The notes beneath the pieces were generated by a model. The model did no database searches and had not been told where the DNA came from. It was given only the letters and a program-made list of their open reading frames with translations. DNA of 64,000 nt from Opacimonas viscosa (GTDB lineage: Bacteria > Pseudomonadota > Gammaproteobacteria > Enterobacterales > Alteromonadaceae): positions 52,632-116,631 of the forward strand of contig NZ_JANATA010000009.1 of assembly GCF_024199005.1 (NCBI RefSeq), written 5' to 3'. Shown piece by piece: positions 17,600 through 25,523 of this stretch (the stretch's first letter is position 1; every line of letters begins with the position of its first letter). A program made the position numbers and the translations under genes.

Positions 17600-19057
17600 T
17601 TATTTACGTTTTTTAAACATGCCACCTAGTCCTCCAGGGGCACCACCACCCAAACCTGGTGGTAAACCACCTGCGCCAGGCAGACCATCCATGCCGCCCA
17701 TACCTCCCATACCTGGAGGCATCATACCTTTCATTTTACCCATCATTTTTTGCATGCCGCCACCGGACATTTTTTTCATCATTTTTTGCATTTGGGTAAA
17801 CTGCTTAAGTAAGCGATTCACATCTTGGATCTGAGTCCCCGAACCGGCTGCAATACGCTTCTTACGGGAACCTTTAATTTGTTCAGGCTTACTGCGCTCC
17901 AGCGGTGTCATGGAATTAATAATCGCTTCAAACTGGTTGAATTGTTTGTCGTTTGCCTTTTCTTTAATTTGTGCAGACATGTTACCCATACCTGGCATTT
18001 TATCCATCAAAGACATCATGCCACCCATATCGCGCATTTGCTCTAGCTGTTCTTTAAAGTCTTGCAAATCAAAACCCTTGCCTTTTTGCACTTTAGCTGC
18101 GAGTTTAGCGGCTTTCTTTTTGTCGACCTTACGCTCAACTTCTTCAATCAGCGATAAAACATCCCCCATCCCCAAAATACGAGAAGCTAAACGGTCAGGA
18201 TGGAATGGTTCTAGAGCATCCAGTTTTTCCCCCATACCAATAAACTTGATGGGTTTACCCGTGATGTGGCGGACTGATAATGCTGCACCACCACGCGCAT
18301 CACCATCAGCTTTGGTCAAGATAACCCCAGTCAAAGGTAATGCTTCATCAAACGCTTTTGCAGTATTGGCAGCATCTTGCCCCGTCATCGCATCCACAAC
18401 AAAGAGTGTTTCGACAGGTTTGACCGCAGCATGTAATGCTTTGATCTCTCCCATCATTTCACCATCAACGTGCAAACGACCCGCCGTATCCACCAAGACC
18501 ACATCGATAAACTGCTTTTTCGCTTCGGCAATTGCACCGTTTACAATATCAATCGGTTTTTGCATGATGTTAGATGGATGAAAAGCCACCCCAACGTCTT
18601 CGGCTAAGGTTTTTAACTGTTCAATTGCTGCTGGACGATACACATCAGCAGATACTACCATGACTTTCTTTTTGTCACGCTCACTCAATAATTTTGCGAG
18701 TTTACCTACAGATGTAGTTTTACCAGCACCTTGTAAACCTGCCATCATTACTACCGCAGGAGGTTGCATAGCTAAGTTTAATGATTCGTTAGCCGTACCC
18801 ATAACAGCTTCTAGCTCGGACTGGACCACTTTTATAAACATTTGGCCAGGTTGCAAGCTTTTCGATACTTCAGTACCCAGAGCGCGTTCTTTAACCTGAG
18901 CGACAAAGTCACGGACCACCGGCAACGCTACATCAGCTTCGAGCAAGGCCATGCGAACTTCGCGCAGAGTCTCTTTGATGTTGTCTTCAGTAAGACGGCC
19001 TTTGCCACTAATATTCTTTAAGGTACTTGATAAGCGATCCGATAAACTTTCAAACAT
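17600..19057 (-). CDS. ffh: Signal recognition particle protein Ffh
   Basis: SRP54 GTPase that binds signal sequences and 4.5S RNA for cotranslational targeting via FtsY. 485 aa from the ATG at 19057 (MFESLSDRLSSTLKNISGKG); an in-frame ATG at 19072 adds five residues. N domain, then G domain with GLQGAGKTTSVGKLA, DTAGRLHVDGEMM and LTKADGDARGG, and a Met-rich M domain (KMMKKMSGGGMQKMMGK). The tail is longer than E. coli (453 aa), with Gly/Pro/Met repeats. Confidence 0.97.
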   Translation of the reverse strand: MFESLSDRLSSTLKNISGKGRLTEDNIKETLREVRMALLEADVALPVVRDFVAQVKERALGTEVSKSLQPGQMFIKVVQSELEAVMGTANESLNLAMQPPAVVMMAGLQGAGKTTSVGKLAKLLSERDKKKVMVVSADVYRPAAIEQLKTLAEDVGVAFHPSNIMQKPIDIVNGAIAEAKKQFIDVVLVDTAGRLHVDGEMMGEIKALHAAVKPVETLFVVDAMTGQDAANTAKAFDEALPLTGVILTKADGDARGGAALSVRHITGKPIKFIGMGEKLDALEPFHPDRLASRILGMGDVLSLIEEVERKVDKKKAAKLAAKVQKGKGFDLQDFKEQLEQMRDMGGMMSLMDKMPGMGNMSAQIKEKANDKQFNQFEAIINSMTPLERSKPEQIKGSRKKRIAAGSGTQIQDVNRLLKQFTQMQKMMKKMSGGGMQKMMGKMKGMMPPGMGGMGGMDGLPGAGGLPPGLGGGAPGGLGGMFKKRK

Positions 19058-19276
19058 TTTGCGAGGTCCCATAACTACATTTACCTAAAGTATACCGTTT
19101 TATGCTAGGGTGCGTTAAGTGCTTATTGCGTTTATTAATAAAATAAATAAAAATACAAGGCATCTTAGTTCTGTGTTCCAAGTTCTGCGCTCTATTTTTT
19201 TTCGCAGCGACGAACCAAACTAAGTCATATTAAATATAAACCGACTTATCCAGGCAAGCATACCTATAGGACAGAC

Positions 19277-20077
19277 ATGACGGACGTATTTCTGATAATT
19301 GCATCCATTACTTATTTTGCTAGTGCTGGCTATATTGCAAAACACTTTTTTTCTGGAAAAGCATTCGTTGCGTTACCCAAATTGATTTTTATAGGGTTAA
19401 CTTGTATCGCGCTCATCACGCATGGTTATACTCTTTACTTAGAATTTTCAGCGGTCAATGCTAATTTAACGATGGTCAACATTATGGCTGCGCTATCGTT
19501 GTCGATGGTGGTAGTACTCTTACTCAGCACTTTGTTTATCAAACAATGGTCTTTATTGCCTGTGACCTACTCGTTTGCAGGTTTATGTGCTTTGTTAATG
19601 TTAATTAGTCCTTCATCTTACGTTGTCCAAGTATATGAACAAGCCCCGATGTTTTTACACATAGCTTTGTCACTATCCGGTTATGCCTGTGTGCTAATTG
19701 CCTTATTGTATGCCTTGCAAATGCGTTATATCCATCAGCAACTAAAGGACAAGAATTTAGCGCTAACCAAACTCGATTTACCTCCCTTACTCCAAGTCGA
19801 ACATTGGGTGTTACGACTTATCTACATTGGTAGCATATTTTTATTATTTGCCTTGGTGAGTGGGTTTGCAACGCTCGATAGTATGCTGAGCAAAGCATAT
19901 ATTCATAAAACGGTATTGAGTGCATTAGCTTTACTCATCTTTGTTTTAATGCTCTTTTGGCAACGCTATAAAGGGTTAAAACCCAACACTATTTTAGGCA
20001 CGACAGCATTAGGCGTCTTTATTCTTACTTTGGGGTATTTTGGCAGTCGCCTAGTCCAAGATGTCTTACTCGCATAA
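19277..20077 (+). CDS. ypjD: CcsA/YpjD family inner membrane protein
   Basis: 266 aa with eight predicted membrane segments; the C-terminal half belongs to the cytochrome c assembly (CcsA/CcmC-like) fold, with LHIALSLSGYACVLIALLYALQ and a conserved histidine (PMFLHIALS). The N-terminal half is the YpjD extension. The true function is unknown; a link to haem handling or membrane protein stability is only a family hint. Divergent from ffh and upstream of yfjD, the same neighbourhood as in E. coli. Confidence 0.9.
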   Translation: MTDVFLIIASITYFASAGYIAKHFFSGKAFVALPKLIFIGLTCIALITHGYTLYLEFSAVNANLTMVNIMAALSLSMVVVLLLSTLFIKQWSLLPVTYSFAGLCALLMLISPSSYVVQVYEQAPMFLHIALSLSGYACVLIALLYALQMRYIHQQLKDKNLALTKLDLPPLLQVEHWVLRLIYIGSIFLLFALVSGFATLDSMLSKAYIHKTVLSALALLIFVLMLFWQRYKGLKPNTILGTTALGVFILTLGYFGSRLVQDVLLA

Positions 20078-20206
20078 TGATTGTTTTATAACGCCATGGA
20101 GTAACTTTACTCAAAGGTATGCATAAAAACATAATTGGACAGTTGTTTCACTTTATCACATCAGTTAAAGTGCGGTTTTATATCTTACTTATCAAAGGAA
20201 CCTTTT

Positions 20207-21496
20207 TTGGACAGCATTGCTACTAGTACCCTATTTATTATATTGGGAGTACTCGTTTTTTGTTCTGCCTACTTCTCTAGTTCAGAAACAGGCATGATGT
20301 CGCTTAACCGCTATCGTCTTAAACACCTTAACAACGAAGGTCATCGCACTGCTCGACGCGTCCAAAAACTGCTTGATAGACCAGACCGTTTAATCGGACT
20401 CATTCTCATCGGTAACAACCTCGTCAATATTGCTGCATCGGCAGTCGCAACAGTGATTGGTCTACGCTTGTTTGGCGATGTCGGGATTGCTATTGCCACC
20501 TTTGCGCTCACCTTAATCATATTGGTATTTGCCGAAGTCACACCCAAAACCTTAGCCGCGTTATACCCTGAAAAAATTGCCTTCCCGAGTTCATATATAT
20601 TAAAGCCACTACTCGTTATCTTGTTTCCTTTTGTTTGGGCCGTCAATGGCGTCACAAATGGCTTACTGGCGTTGATTAAAATTAATCCAACGGATTCCCA
20701 AGGAGATGAGTTAAGTCCCGAAGAGCTCCGGACGGTTGTATTTGAAGCGGGGAACCTGATCCCTCAAAAACACCAAGATATGCTCTTAAGTATATTAGAA
20801 CTCGAGAACGTGAGTGCTGAAGACATCATGGTGCCACGTAATGAAATCGTCGCTATTGATATCAATGATGAATGGAAAAATATTCAAAAACAACTGACGT
20901 ATGCCCAACACACTCGAGTGCTACTTTACCGAGATACGATTGATGATGCGGTCGGGTTCGTCCATGTCAGAGATGCACTGCGCCTATTATCCAAAGATCA
21001 GTTCAGCAAAGCTTCGCTACTTAGAGCGGTGCGAGAAATCTATTACACGCCCGACTCTACGCCCTTACATACTTTGATGTATAAGTTCCAAGCGGAACGA
21101 GAGCGCATTGGGCTAGTCGTCGATGAATATGGAGATATTCAAGGGCTGGTGACCTTGGAAGATATATTAGAAGAGATCATTGGTGATTTCACTACCAACA
21201 TGATGCCTGACTATCATAAACAAACGAATCAACAACAAGACGGCAGTGTTTTGGTTGATGGTAGTACCAATATCCGAGACTTAAACAAAGAGATGAATTG
21301 GCACTTTCCTATCGAAGGTCCCAAAACCATGAATGGTTTGATCCTGGAAGAGTTGGGAGAGATCCCGGAGAATAATATCTCGTTACGGATTGCAGGCTAT
21401 CCAGTAGAAATTTTAGAATGCAGTGACAATATGATCGAATCAGTGCGAGTCATGCCCCAATTCTATGTATCCCCCTTCCCGGATGATGAAGATTAA
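20207..21496 (+). CDS. yfjD: CNNM/CorB-type CBS-domain membrane protein YfjD
   Basis: Family of putative Mg2+/Co2+ exporters. N-terminal DUF21 membrane domain (LFIILGVLVFCSAYFSSSETGMMSLNRYRLKHL split by the SSSETG motif), then a CBS pair (VSAEDIMVPRNEI; GLVVDEYGDIQGLVTLEDIL) and a CorC_HlyC C-terminal domain. The likely start is TTG at 20207, six bases after AAAGGA and at the family position; it gives 429 aa. A further TTG at 20135 would add 24 unsupported residues. The gene ends inside a 19-bp palindrome. Confidence 0.92.
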   Translation: MDSIATSTLFIILGVLVFCSAYFSSSETGMMSLNRYRLKHLNNEGHRTARRVQKLLDRPDRLIGLILIGNNLVNIAASAVATVIGLRLFGDVGIAIATFALTLIILVFAEVTPKTLAALYPEKIAFPSSYILKPLLVILFPFVWAVNGVTNGLLALIKINPTDSQGDELSPEELRTVVFEAGNLIPQKHQDMLLSILELENVSAEDIMVPRNEIVAIDINDEWKNIQKQLTYAQHTRVLLYRDTIDDAVGFVHVRDALRLLSKDQFSKASLLRAVREIYYTPDSTPLHTLMYKFQAERERIGLVVDEYGDIQGLVTLEDILEEIIGDFTTNMMPDYHKQTNQQQDGSVLVDGSTNIRDLNKEMNWHFPIEGPKTMNGLILEELGEIPENNISLRIAGYPVEILECSDNMIESVRVMPQFYVSPFPDDED

Positions 21497-21510
21497 CCAC
21501 AGTGGTTAAT
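21492..21510. repeat. Palindrome at the yfjD stop codon
   Basis: ATTAACCAC-A-GTGGTTAAT: 9-bp perfect arms around one base, overlapping the TAA of yfjD. Probably a small hairpin at the 3' end of the transcript; no T-run. Confidence 0.4.
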
Positions 21511-21577
21511 ACTTCGCTAGCCATAAGTATGAGTGAAGGACTGGCGGTAAAGTAGCATAGTCCGTTAACGCATCATC

Positions 21578-21829
21578 CTAATTCGTTTTGGTTGGACTGT
21601 TCCGACTTTTTTGGGTCACTGCATTAAGCTCTTGAGTAAACTTCTGAGATTGCTCACGCGCTTTTCTGTTTTCCATAATCTGTTTTTTCACATTAGCAAT
21701 CTTGCGATCAAGTTTATTCAAATCTTTGATTAACGATTTGAATTCGGCATCTGAAGGTATGTCGCTTTTGGAAGCATGATAATGCAAAACTTCTTTTAAT
21801 TGGGTAGGTAAAGATTTCTTTTTGGCCAT
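21578..21829 (-). CDS. Small basic coiled-coil protein
   Basis: Not recognised. 83 aa from the ATG at 21829 (MAKKKSLPTQLKEVLHYH); longer starts at 21856 and 21883 exist. The body SLIKDLNKLDRKIANVKKQI and following residues form a charged amphipathic helix, K/R-rich, likely coiled coil. Cytoplasmic, no signal. Reminiscent in style of small ribosome- or nucleic-acid-associated proteins, but no family can be assigned. Confidence 0.6.
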   Translation of the reverse strand: MAKKKSLPTQLKEVLHYHASKSDIPSDAEFKSLIKDLNKLDRKIANVKKQIMENRKAREQSQKFTQELNAVTQKSRNSPTKTN

Positions 21830-21988
21830 TCCTTGGCAGCTTCCCTGTTTGCACATATATAAATGGTTTATCGGTTTTTTCACAAAATTCTTTATGCTTA
21901 ATTATACCTATACACGTGAATTTTATTTCCTAAACCAAATGTGCGAAACCAGCATACTTAAGCTAAACATTAACCCCTTATACTGAAC

Positions 21989-22060
21989 GTTGACAATGCG
22001 TTCAACGTTGACAATGCGATCAAACTTGAAAATGCGCTCAACCTTGAAAATGCGTCTCTA
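21989..22060. repeat. Four 18-bp tandem repeats at the 3' end of sixA
   Basis: Four direct copies of an 18-mer starting at 21989, 22007, 22025 and 22043: GTTGACAATGCGTTCAAC, GTTGACAATGCGATCAAA, CTTGAAAATGCGCTCAAC, CTTGAAAATGCGTCTCTA. The last copy encodes the final residues of sixA, and the one before it includes its stop, so the array looks like repeated duplication of the gene end. Confidence 0.85.
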
Positions 22061-22511
22061 GCACACCGGAACTGCTTTTAATGTCATATTCAATAACCGC
22101 TATCGAGCCGGTAGCAAAAAGTGGGCTACGGCATGTGCCACATAATGCATCAACAAAATAACTGACAAAGGGCATATGTGAAACAAATAAGATATTTTGA
22201 GTATCTGGGGCTACACTAAGACGAGTATCCAAGTAATCATGTGCAAGAGAAACAATACCACTGGGAATGATATCTTGGGTATATTCAACCTCGGTGGTTG
22301 TCAGTGTCGTAGCAAGTTCAGCAAACGTCTGCTTGGTCCGCAAATAAGGGGAAACGAACGCCAAATCAATGGTTGAGTTATCTAAATAATGAGTTTGTAA
22401 CCATTGCGCAGAATCTTTGGCTTGTTGTTGACCAAACGACGTCAAAGCTCTTTGCATATCATTGGCTGCCAATAACTGGGCTTCACCGTGACGCATAACA
22501 AAAATTTTCAT
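22038..22511 (-). CDS. sixA: Phosphohistidine phosphatase SixA
   Basis: Small histidine phosphatase (phosphoglycerate-mutase superfamily), 157 aa from the ATG at 22511 (MKIFVMRHGEAQ). The RHG motif puts the phospho-accepting His at residue 8; the partner motif is SHMPFVSYFVDAL. SixA dephosphorylates HPt/NPr phosphohistidines, for example in the nitrogen PTS. The frame extends further upstream but the family starts at MKIF. Divergent from the M16 peptidase. The 3' end overlaps an 18-bp tandem repeat. Confidence 0.92.
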   Translation of the reverse strand: MKIFVMRHGEAQLLAANDMQRALTSFGQQQAKDSAQWLQTHYLDNSTIDLAFVSPYLRTKQTFAELATTLTTTEVEYTQDIIPSGIVSLAHDYLDTRLSVAPDTQNILFVSHMPFVSYFVDALCGTCRSPLFATGSIAVIEYDIKSSSGVLETHFQG

Positions 22512-22669
22512 GGACAAACTCGTTTGATTAAGACAGGCTAATTGTATCAAATAGTTCGGCAAATCCTATTCATACTTTATATCTATATAGACTATAGTAG
22601 ACAGAAATAAAGGCGGAATGTATCAAAAAATCCACACCTGAAATAGTTACGCTGTGTCTTAGACTCCCC

Positions 22670-25114
22670 GTGGGTTACTTCAACGACCCTTGGGATTGTC
22701 CTGGTTTAGCTCACTTATTTGAGCATACTCTAATGCGAGGTAGTGCAGAGCAACTAGGTTTACACGATGTAGCACAAGAGTTTAATACCGAGTTACATGC
22801 CTTTACCGGGATGTATGACATGACATTTACTGCGGCTATCCCGCAGCCCGAAAAGGATGCTTTAGAAAAGGCGATACTTGCACGGATCCAGGAGTACCAA
22901 CCTACCTTGCCGATAATTGAGCAAGAGATGAAAGTGATTTGTCAAGAATTTAGCAACGGACACCTTGACCCAGTCAAACGTATTCAAGAGGTCGTTAAAA
23001 CTACCTGCAACCCACGTCACCCTTATGCCAAATTTGCTAGTGGTAATGTATACACCTTTGCGATGCACAACACTGAAGAGCTGCAAAAAAGATTACGTGA
23101 ACTGCATCAGTACATCCTCCACGCATTTTTCGGACAAGCCCAACCGACTCAAACAGAATTTAGCTCGGTGACTGAATACACTAGCCTGTTTAACCCTGAT
23201 CACTTACAAAAAATGATTTTTGTGCAGACGGATAATTCGCAACACAAAGTTATCATGTCCGTACAAATCACAAAATCAACATTAGTTAACCTAGAGAGTC
23301 TCTCGGTTTTTATGTGGTTAATGAATCAGTTACCCAAGGATGCGATACCGAATAGGCTCAAGCAGTCAGGCCTCATCCAGAACTTCTCTGTGGCAATCGG
23401 TCTGGAGTTAGCTGAAGAAATCACTATCGATGTGAGTTTTTTTCTCGCCTCATCGACACCCGCACAGCTGCATCATGTGTGTCATGAGTTACTCGCATAC
23501 TTAGCCTACCAAACACACATTTCATGGGCGGCTTCATCGTGCGCGTATATTTGCTCTGCTGCAGAAATATATGCACAAATTCACCAGACAGCCGTGCCAT
23601 TTCTCAGCGTAAACACAGATGATTTGAAGACTATTTTTGCTCGTTTCACGCCACAAAATATACGTATTTTATCCTTGAGCTCCGACACAAATATTATTCC
23701 ACCTGGATTGCCTGCACTAAGAACGCCCTATTATGGTACAGCGTTTTACATCACCTCATTTCCGGATTTGTCCGTCACGCAAGTAATGACACAGCCTACT
23801 GAAGGAACGTCTTTAATCACTCCTTTTGATTTACCGGACAGCACACAATCCATACGCTTATTAGATGCTCCTATTTCGCACTACACTGGGCCAAACGGTA
23901 GTTGTGTACTGATCCCAGATAACTCGGCGCAGTACGCGTTTGAATGCTATCTATCTTTTTCTATCACTGCACATTCTGCTTTTTCTTCTGTCGCTAGACG
24001 TATTTGGGGTAAGCACATAAATCAGGCTATGCAACTACATTTTGCTCATTACCTTGCCCTAGGTTGTACCATTCAGATCAATGTCCACCGGACAGGCTTT
24101 ACTTTTTATCTTAAAACGCACCAATGCCTAGCCTATACTCTCTATACAGCATGCATCACCTATATTGAAAATTTTGCAACACATTCAACATGGACATTTG
24201 ATTTAGCGCAAGCCATACAATCTGAGCGGAACCATTTGCAACAAAGTAAAAAAGCGTCTGCCATGCAACAGGCTTTCATGCAACTAAGGGATATTTTACT
24301 CGAGGAAGCAGTGGAGATTGAACGGCAAAAAGACGCACTAGATGGAATGACGATTGCTTCAATCAAACAAGATATGGTTCAGTTCTTGGCAATGGCAAAT
24401 GCAGAATATATGCTATTTGGGCGAATACCGACCGCTTTAGCTGAACACGTAAAACAATCCTTAAATACACCTCATACTGACTCAAATAGTACGGGTAATT
24501 TAGCTGATAGTATGCCAGTAAACACAGAATCAAACTATGTATTACCTCAGCATGAAACTGTTTCGGCGATAGGTTCAGGCTCATTATCCAGCTGTGTGGT
24601 GTATTGGCACGCATACCAAAACTCCCCAAATGATGTCGCGCAGCTATTGCTTCTTGAGCAACTGGTTAACCCACCCATCTTTGACTTGTTACGCAATGAA
24701 ATGGCTTTGGGTTATGACGTCGGCAGCAAATTTATTACCCATAACCAACATCCAGGTTTTTGCGTCTATTACGAATACACTGACCCTCTAAAAAAAGCCA
24801 ATATGGGGACCACTGAGTTTGCCTACGCAGAGTTTAATCGCCAGTTAAGCCAGCGTTTATTGTCCCTTATACCTAAGAATGAAGCGCTGTGGGAACGAGC
24901 GAAAGTAGCCTTAATACAGCAATTATCTTTACCTTATGGAACCCCGGGTGCGTTGGCGAAACAATATTGGATCATGTTAGGAAAGTTTGGCGCGTTGGAT
25001 TACTATAAAAAGATGCGTGAGGTTATCGAACAATTAGACTATGCAGATTTTTATGCCTATGTTGCCACTGTAATACATGCTGATAATCAATTGACCATTG
25101 ACGTTAAAGCATAA
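22670..25114 (+). CDS. M16 (insulinase-like) metallopeptidase, start apparently frameshifted
   Basis: Zinc peptidase of the insulinase family. The inverted motif HxxEH is intact as HLFEH (H15, E18, H19 counted from the GTG at 22670), with the distal acidic helix EQEMKVICQEFSNG. 814 aa, shorter than pitrilysin (about 960), with later M16-like domains that are weakly conserved. The reading frame continues upstream of 22670 for 16 codons (KSTPEIVTLCLRLP) with no ATG. The best start, ATG at 22618 behind AAAGGCGG, is one frame off; removing one A from the A6 run at 22623-22628 joins them. Cytoplasmic by absence of a signal. Substrate unknown. Confidence 0.82.
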   Translation: MGYFNDPWDCPGLAHLFEHTLMRGSAEQLGLHDVAQEFNTELHAFTGMYDMTFTAAIPQPEKDALEKAILARIQEYQPTLPIIEQEMKVICQEFSNGHLDPVKRIQEVVKTTCNPRHPYAKFASGNVYTFAMHNTEELQKRLRELHQYILHAFFGQAQPTQTEFSSVTEYTSLFNPDHLQKMIFVQTDNSQHKVIMSVQITKSTLVNLESLSVFMWLMNQLPKDAIPNRLKQSGLIQNFSVAIGLELAEEITIDVSFFLASSTPAQLHHVCHELLAYLAYQTHISWAASSCAYICSAAEIYAQIHQTAVPFLSVNTDDLKTIFARFTPQNIRILSLSSDTNIIPPGLPALRTPYYGTAFYITSFPDLSVTQVMTQPTEGTSLITPFDLPDSTQSIRLLDAPISHYTGPNGSCVLIPDNSAQYAFECYLSFSITAHSAFSSVARRIWGKHINQAMQLHFAHYLALGCTIQINVHRTGFTFYLKTHQCLAYTLYTACITYIENFATHSTWTFDLAQAIQSERNHLQQSKKASAMQQAFMQLRDILLEEAVEIERQKDALDGMTIASIKQDMVQFLAMANAEYMLFGRIPTALAEHVKQSLNTPHTDSNSTGNLADSMPVNTESNYVLPQHETVSAIGSGSLSSCVVYWHAYQNSPNDVAQLLLLEQLVNPPIFDLLRNEMALGYDVGSKFITHNQHPGFCVYYEYTDPLKKANMGTTEFAYAEFNRQLSQRLLSLIPKNEALWERAKVALIQQLSLPYGTPGALAKQYWIMLGKFGALDYYKKMREVIEQLDYADFYAYVATVIHADNQLTIDVKA

Positions 25115-25159
25115 AATGACACTCAGCAATGAACTCAGATAATGTTTTAAATAAGGAGA

Positions 25160-25357
25160 TTAGGCTCTAAAAAATAGATTGTTATACCCTGCGGCTTTGC
25201 GCACAGAAATATGTTGTTTAATCACAAACAATGGCAGAAACATGGGGCCGCCACATAAACCTAAAAATGCCCAACGTTTTGCAGGCATCGCATAACGGAT
25301 TGCTTGAATGTAAAAATAAGCACAAAAAAACACACTCATTAATATCATTACCATCAT
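25160..25357 (-). CDS. Small membrane protein, unknown function
   Basis: 65 aa. Two hydrophobic segments: residues 3-20 (VMILMSVFFCAYFYIQAI) and about 31-46 (AFLGLCGGPMFLPLFVI), joined by RYAMPAKRW and ended by a polar tail ISVRKAAGYNNLFFRA. It looks like a genuine small inner membrane protein rather than a chance frame, because the polar tail and GGP turn have a protein-like pattern. Function unknown. Confidence 0.6.
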   Translation of the reverse strand: MMVMILMSVFFCAYFYIQAIRYAMPAKRWAFLGLCGGPMFLPLFVIKQHISVRKAAGYNNLFFRA

Positions 25358-25473
25358 GTTACGGCTTTCCTTTTATCAGCGGTGGTTAAAACCTGAGTTG
25401 TAAATAGCAACTTTTAATACGCTTTGTATTATAGTTTTTTGATGCATTTTTGCATGCTTTATCGACCAAAAAA

Positions 25474-25500
25474 CACAAAAAAACCGGAATAAATCCGGTC
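25474..25500 (-). terminator. Intrinsic terminator of fadIJ
   Basis: On the minus strand ACCGGA-TTTAT-TCCGGT followed by a T-run, about 25 bp past the fadJ stop. Confidence 0.88.
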
Positions 25501-25523
25501 TTTCACAGTGCGTTAACAAGCTA

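Noticed and set aside
17910..18581. 223-codon open frame antisense to ffh
   Set aside because: Lies wholly inside ffh on the opposite strand, serine/isoleucine/proline-rich with no domain; a shadow of a strongly conserved gene.
21989..22060. 18-bp repeats as a CRISPR array
   Set aside because: No spacers; copies are head-to-tail and overlap a gene end.
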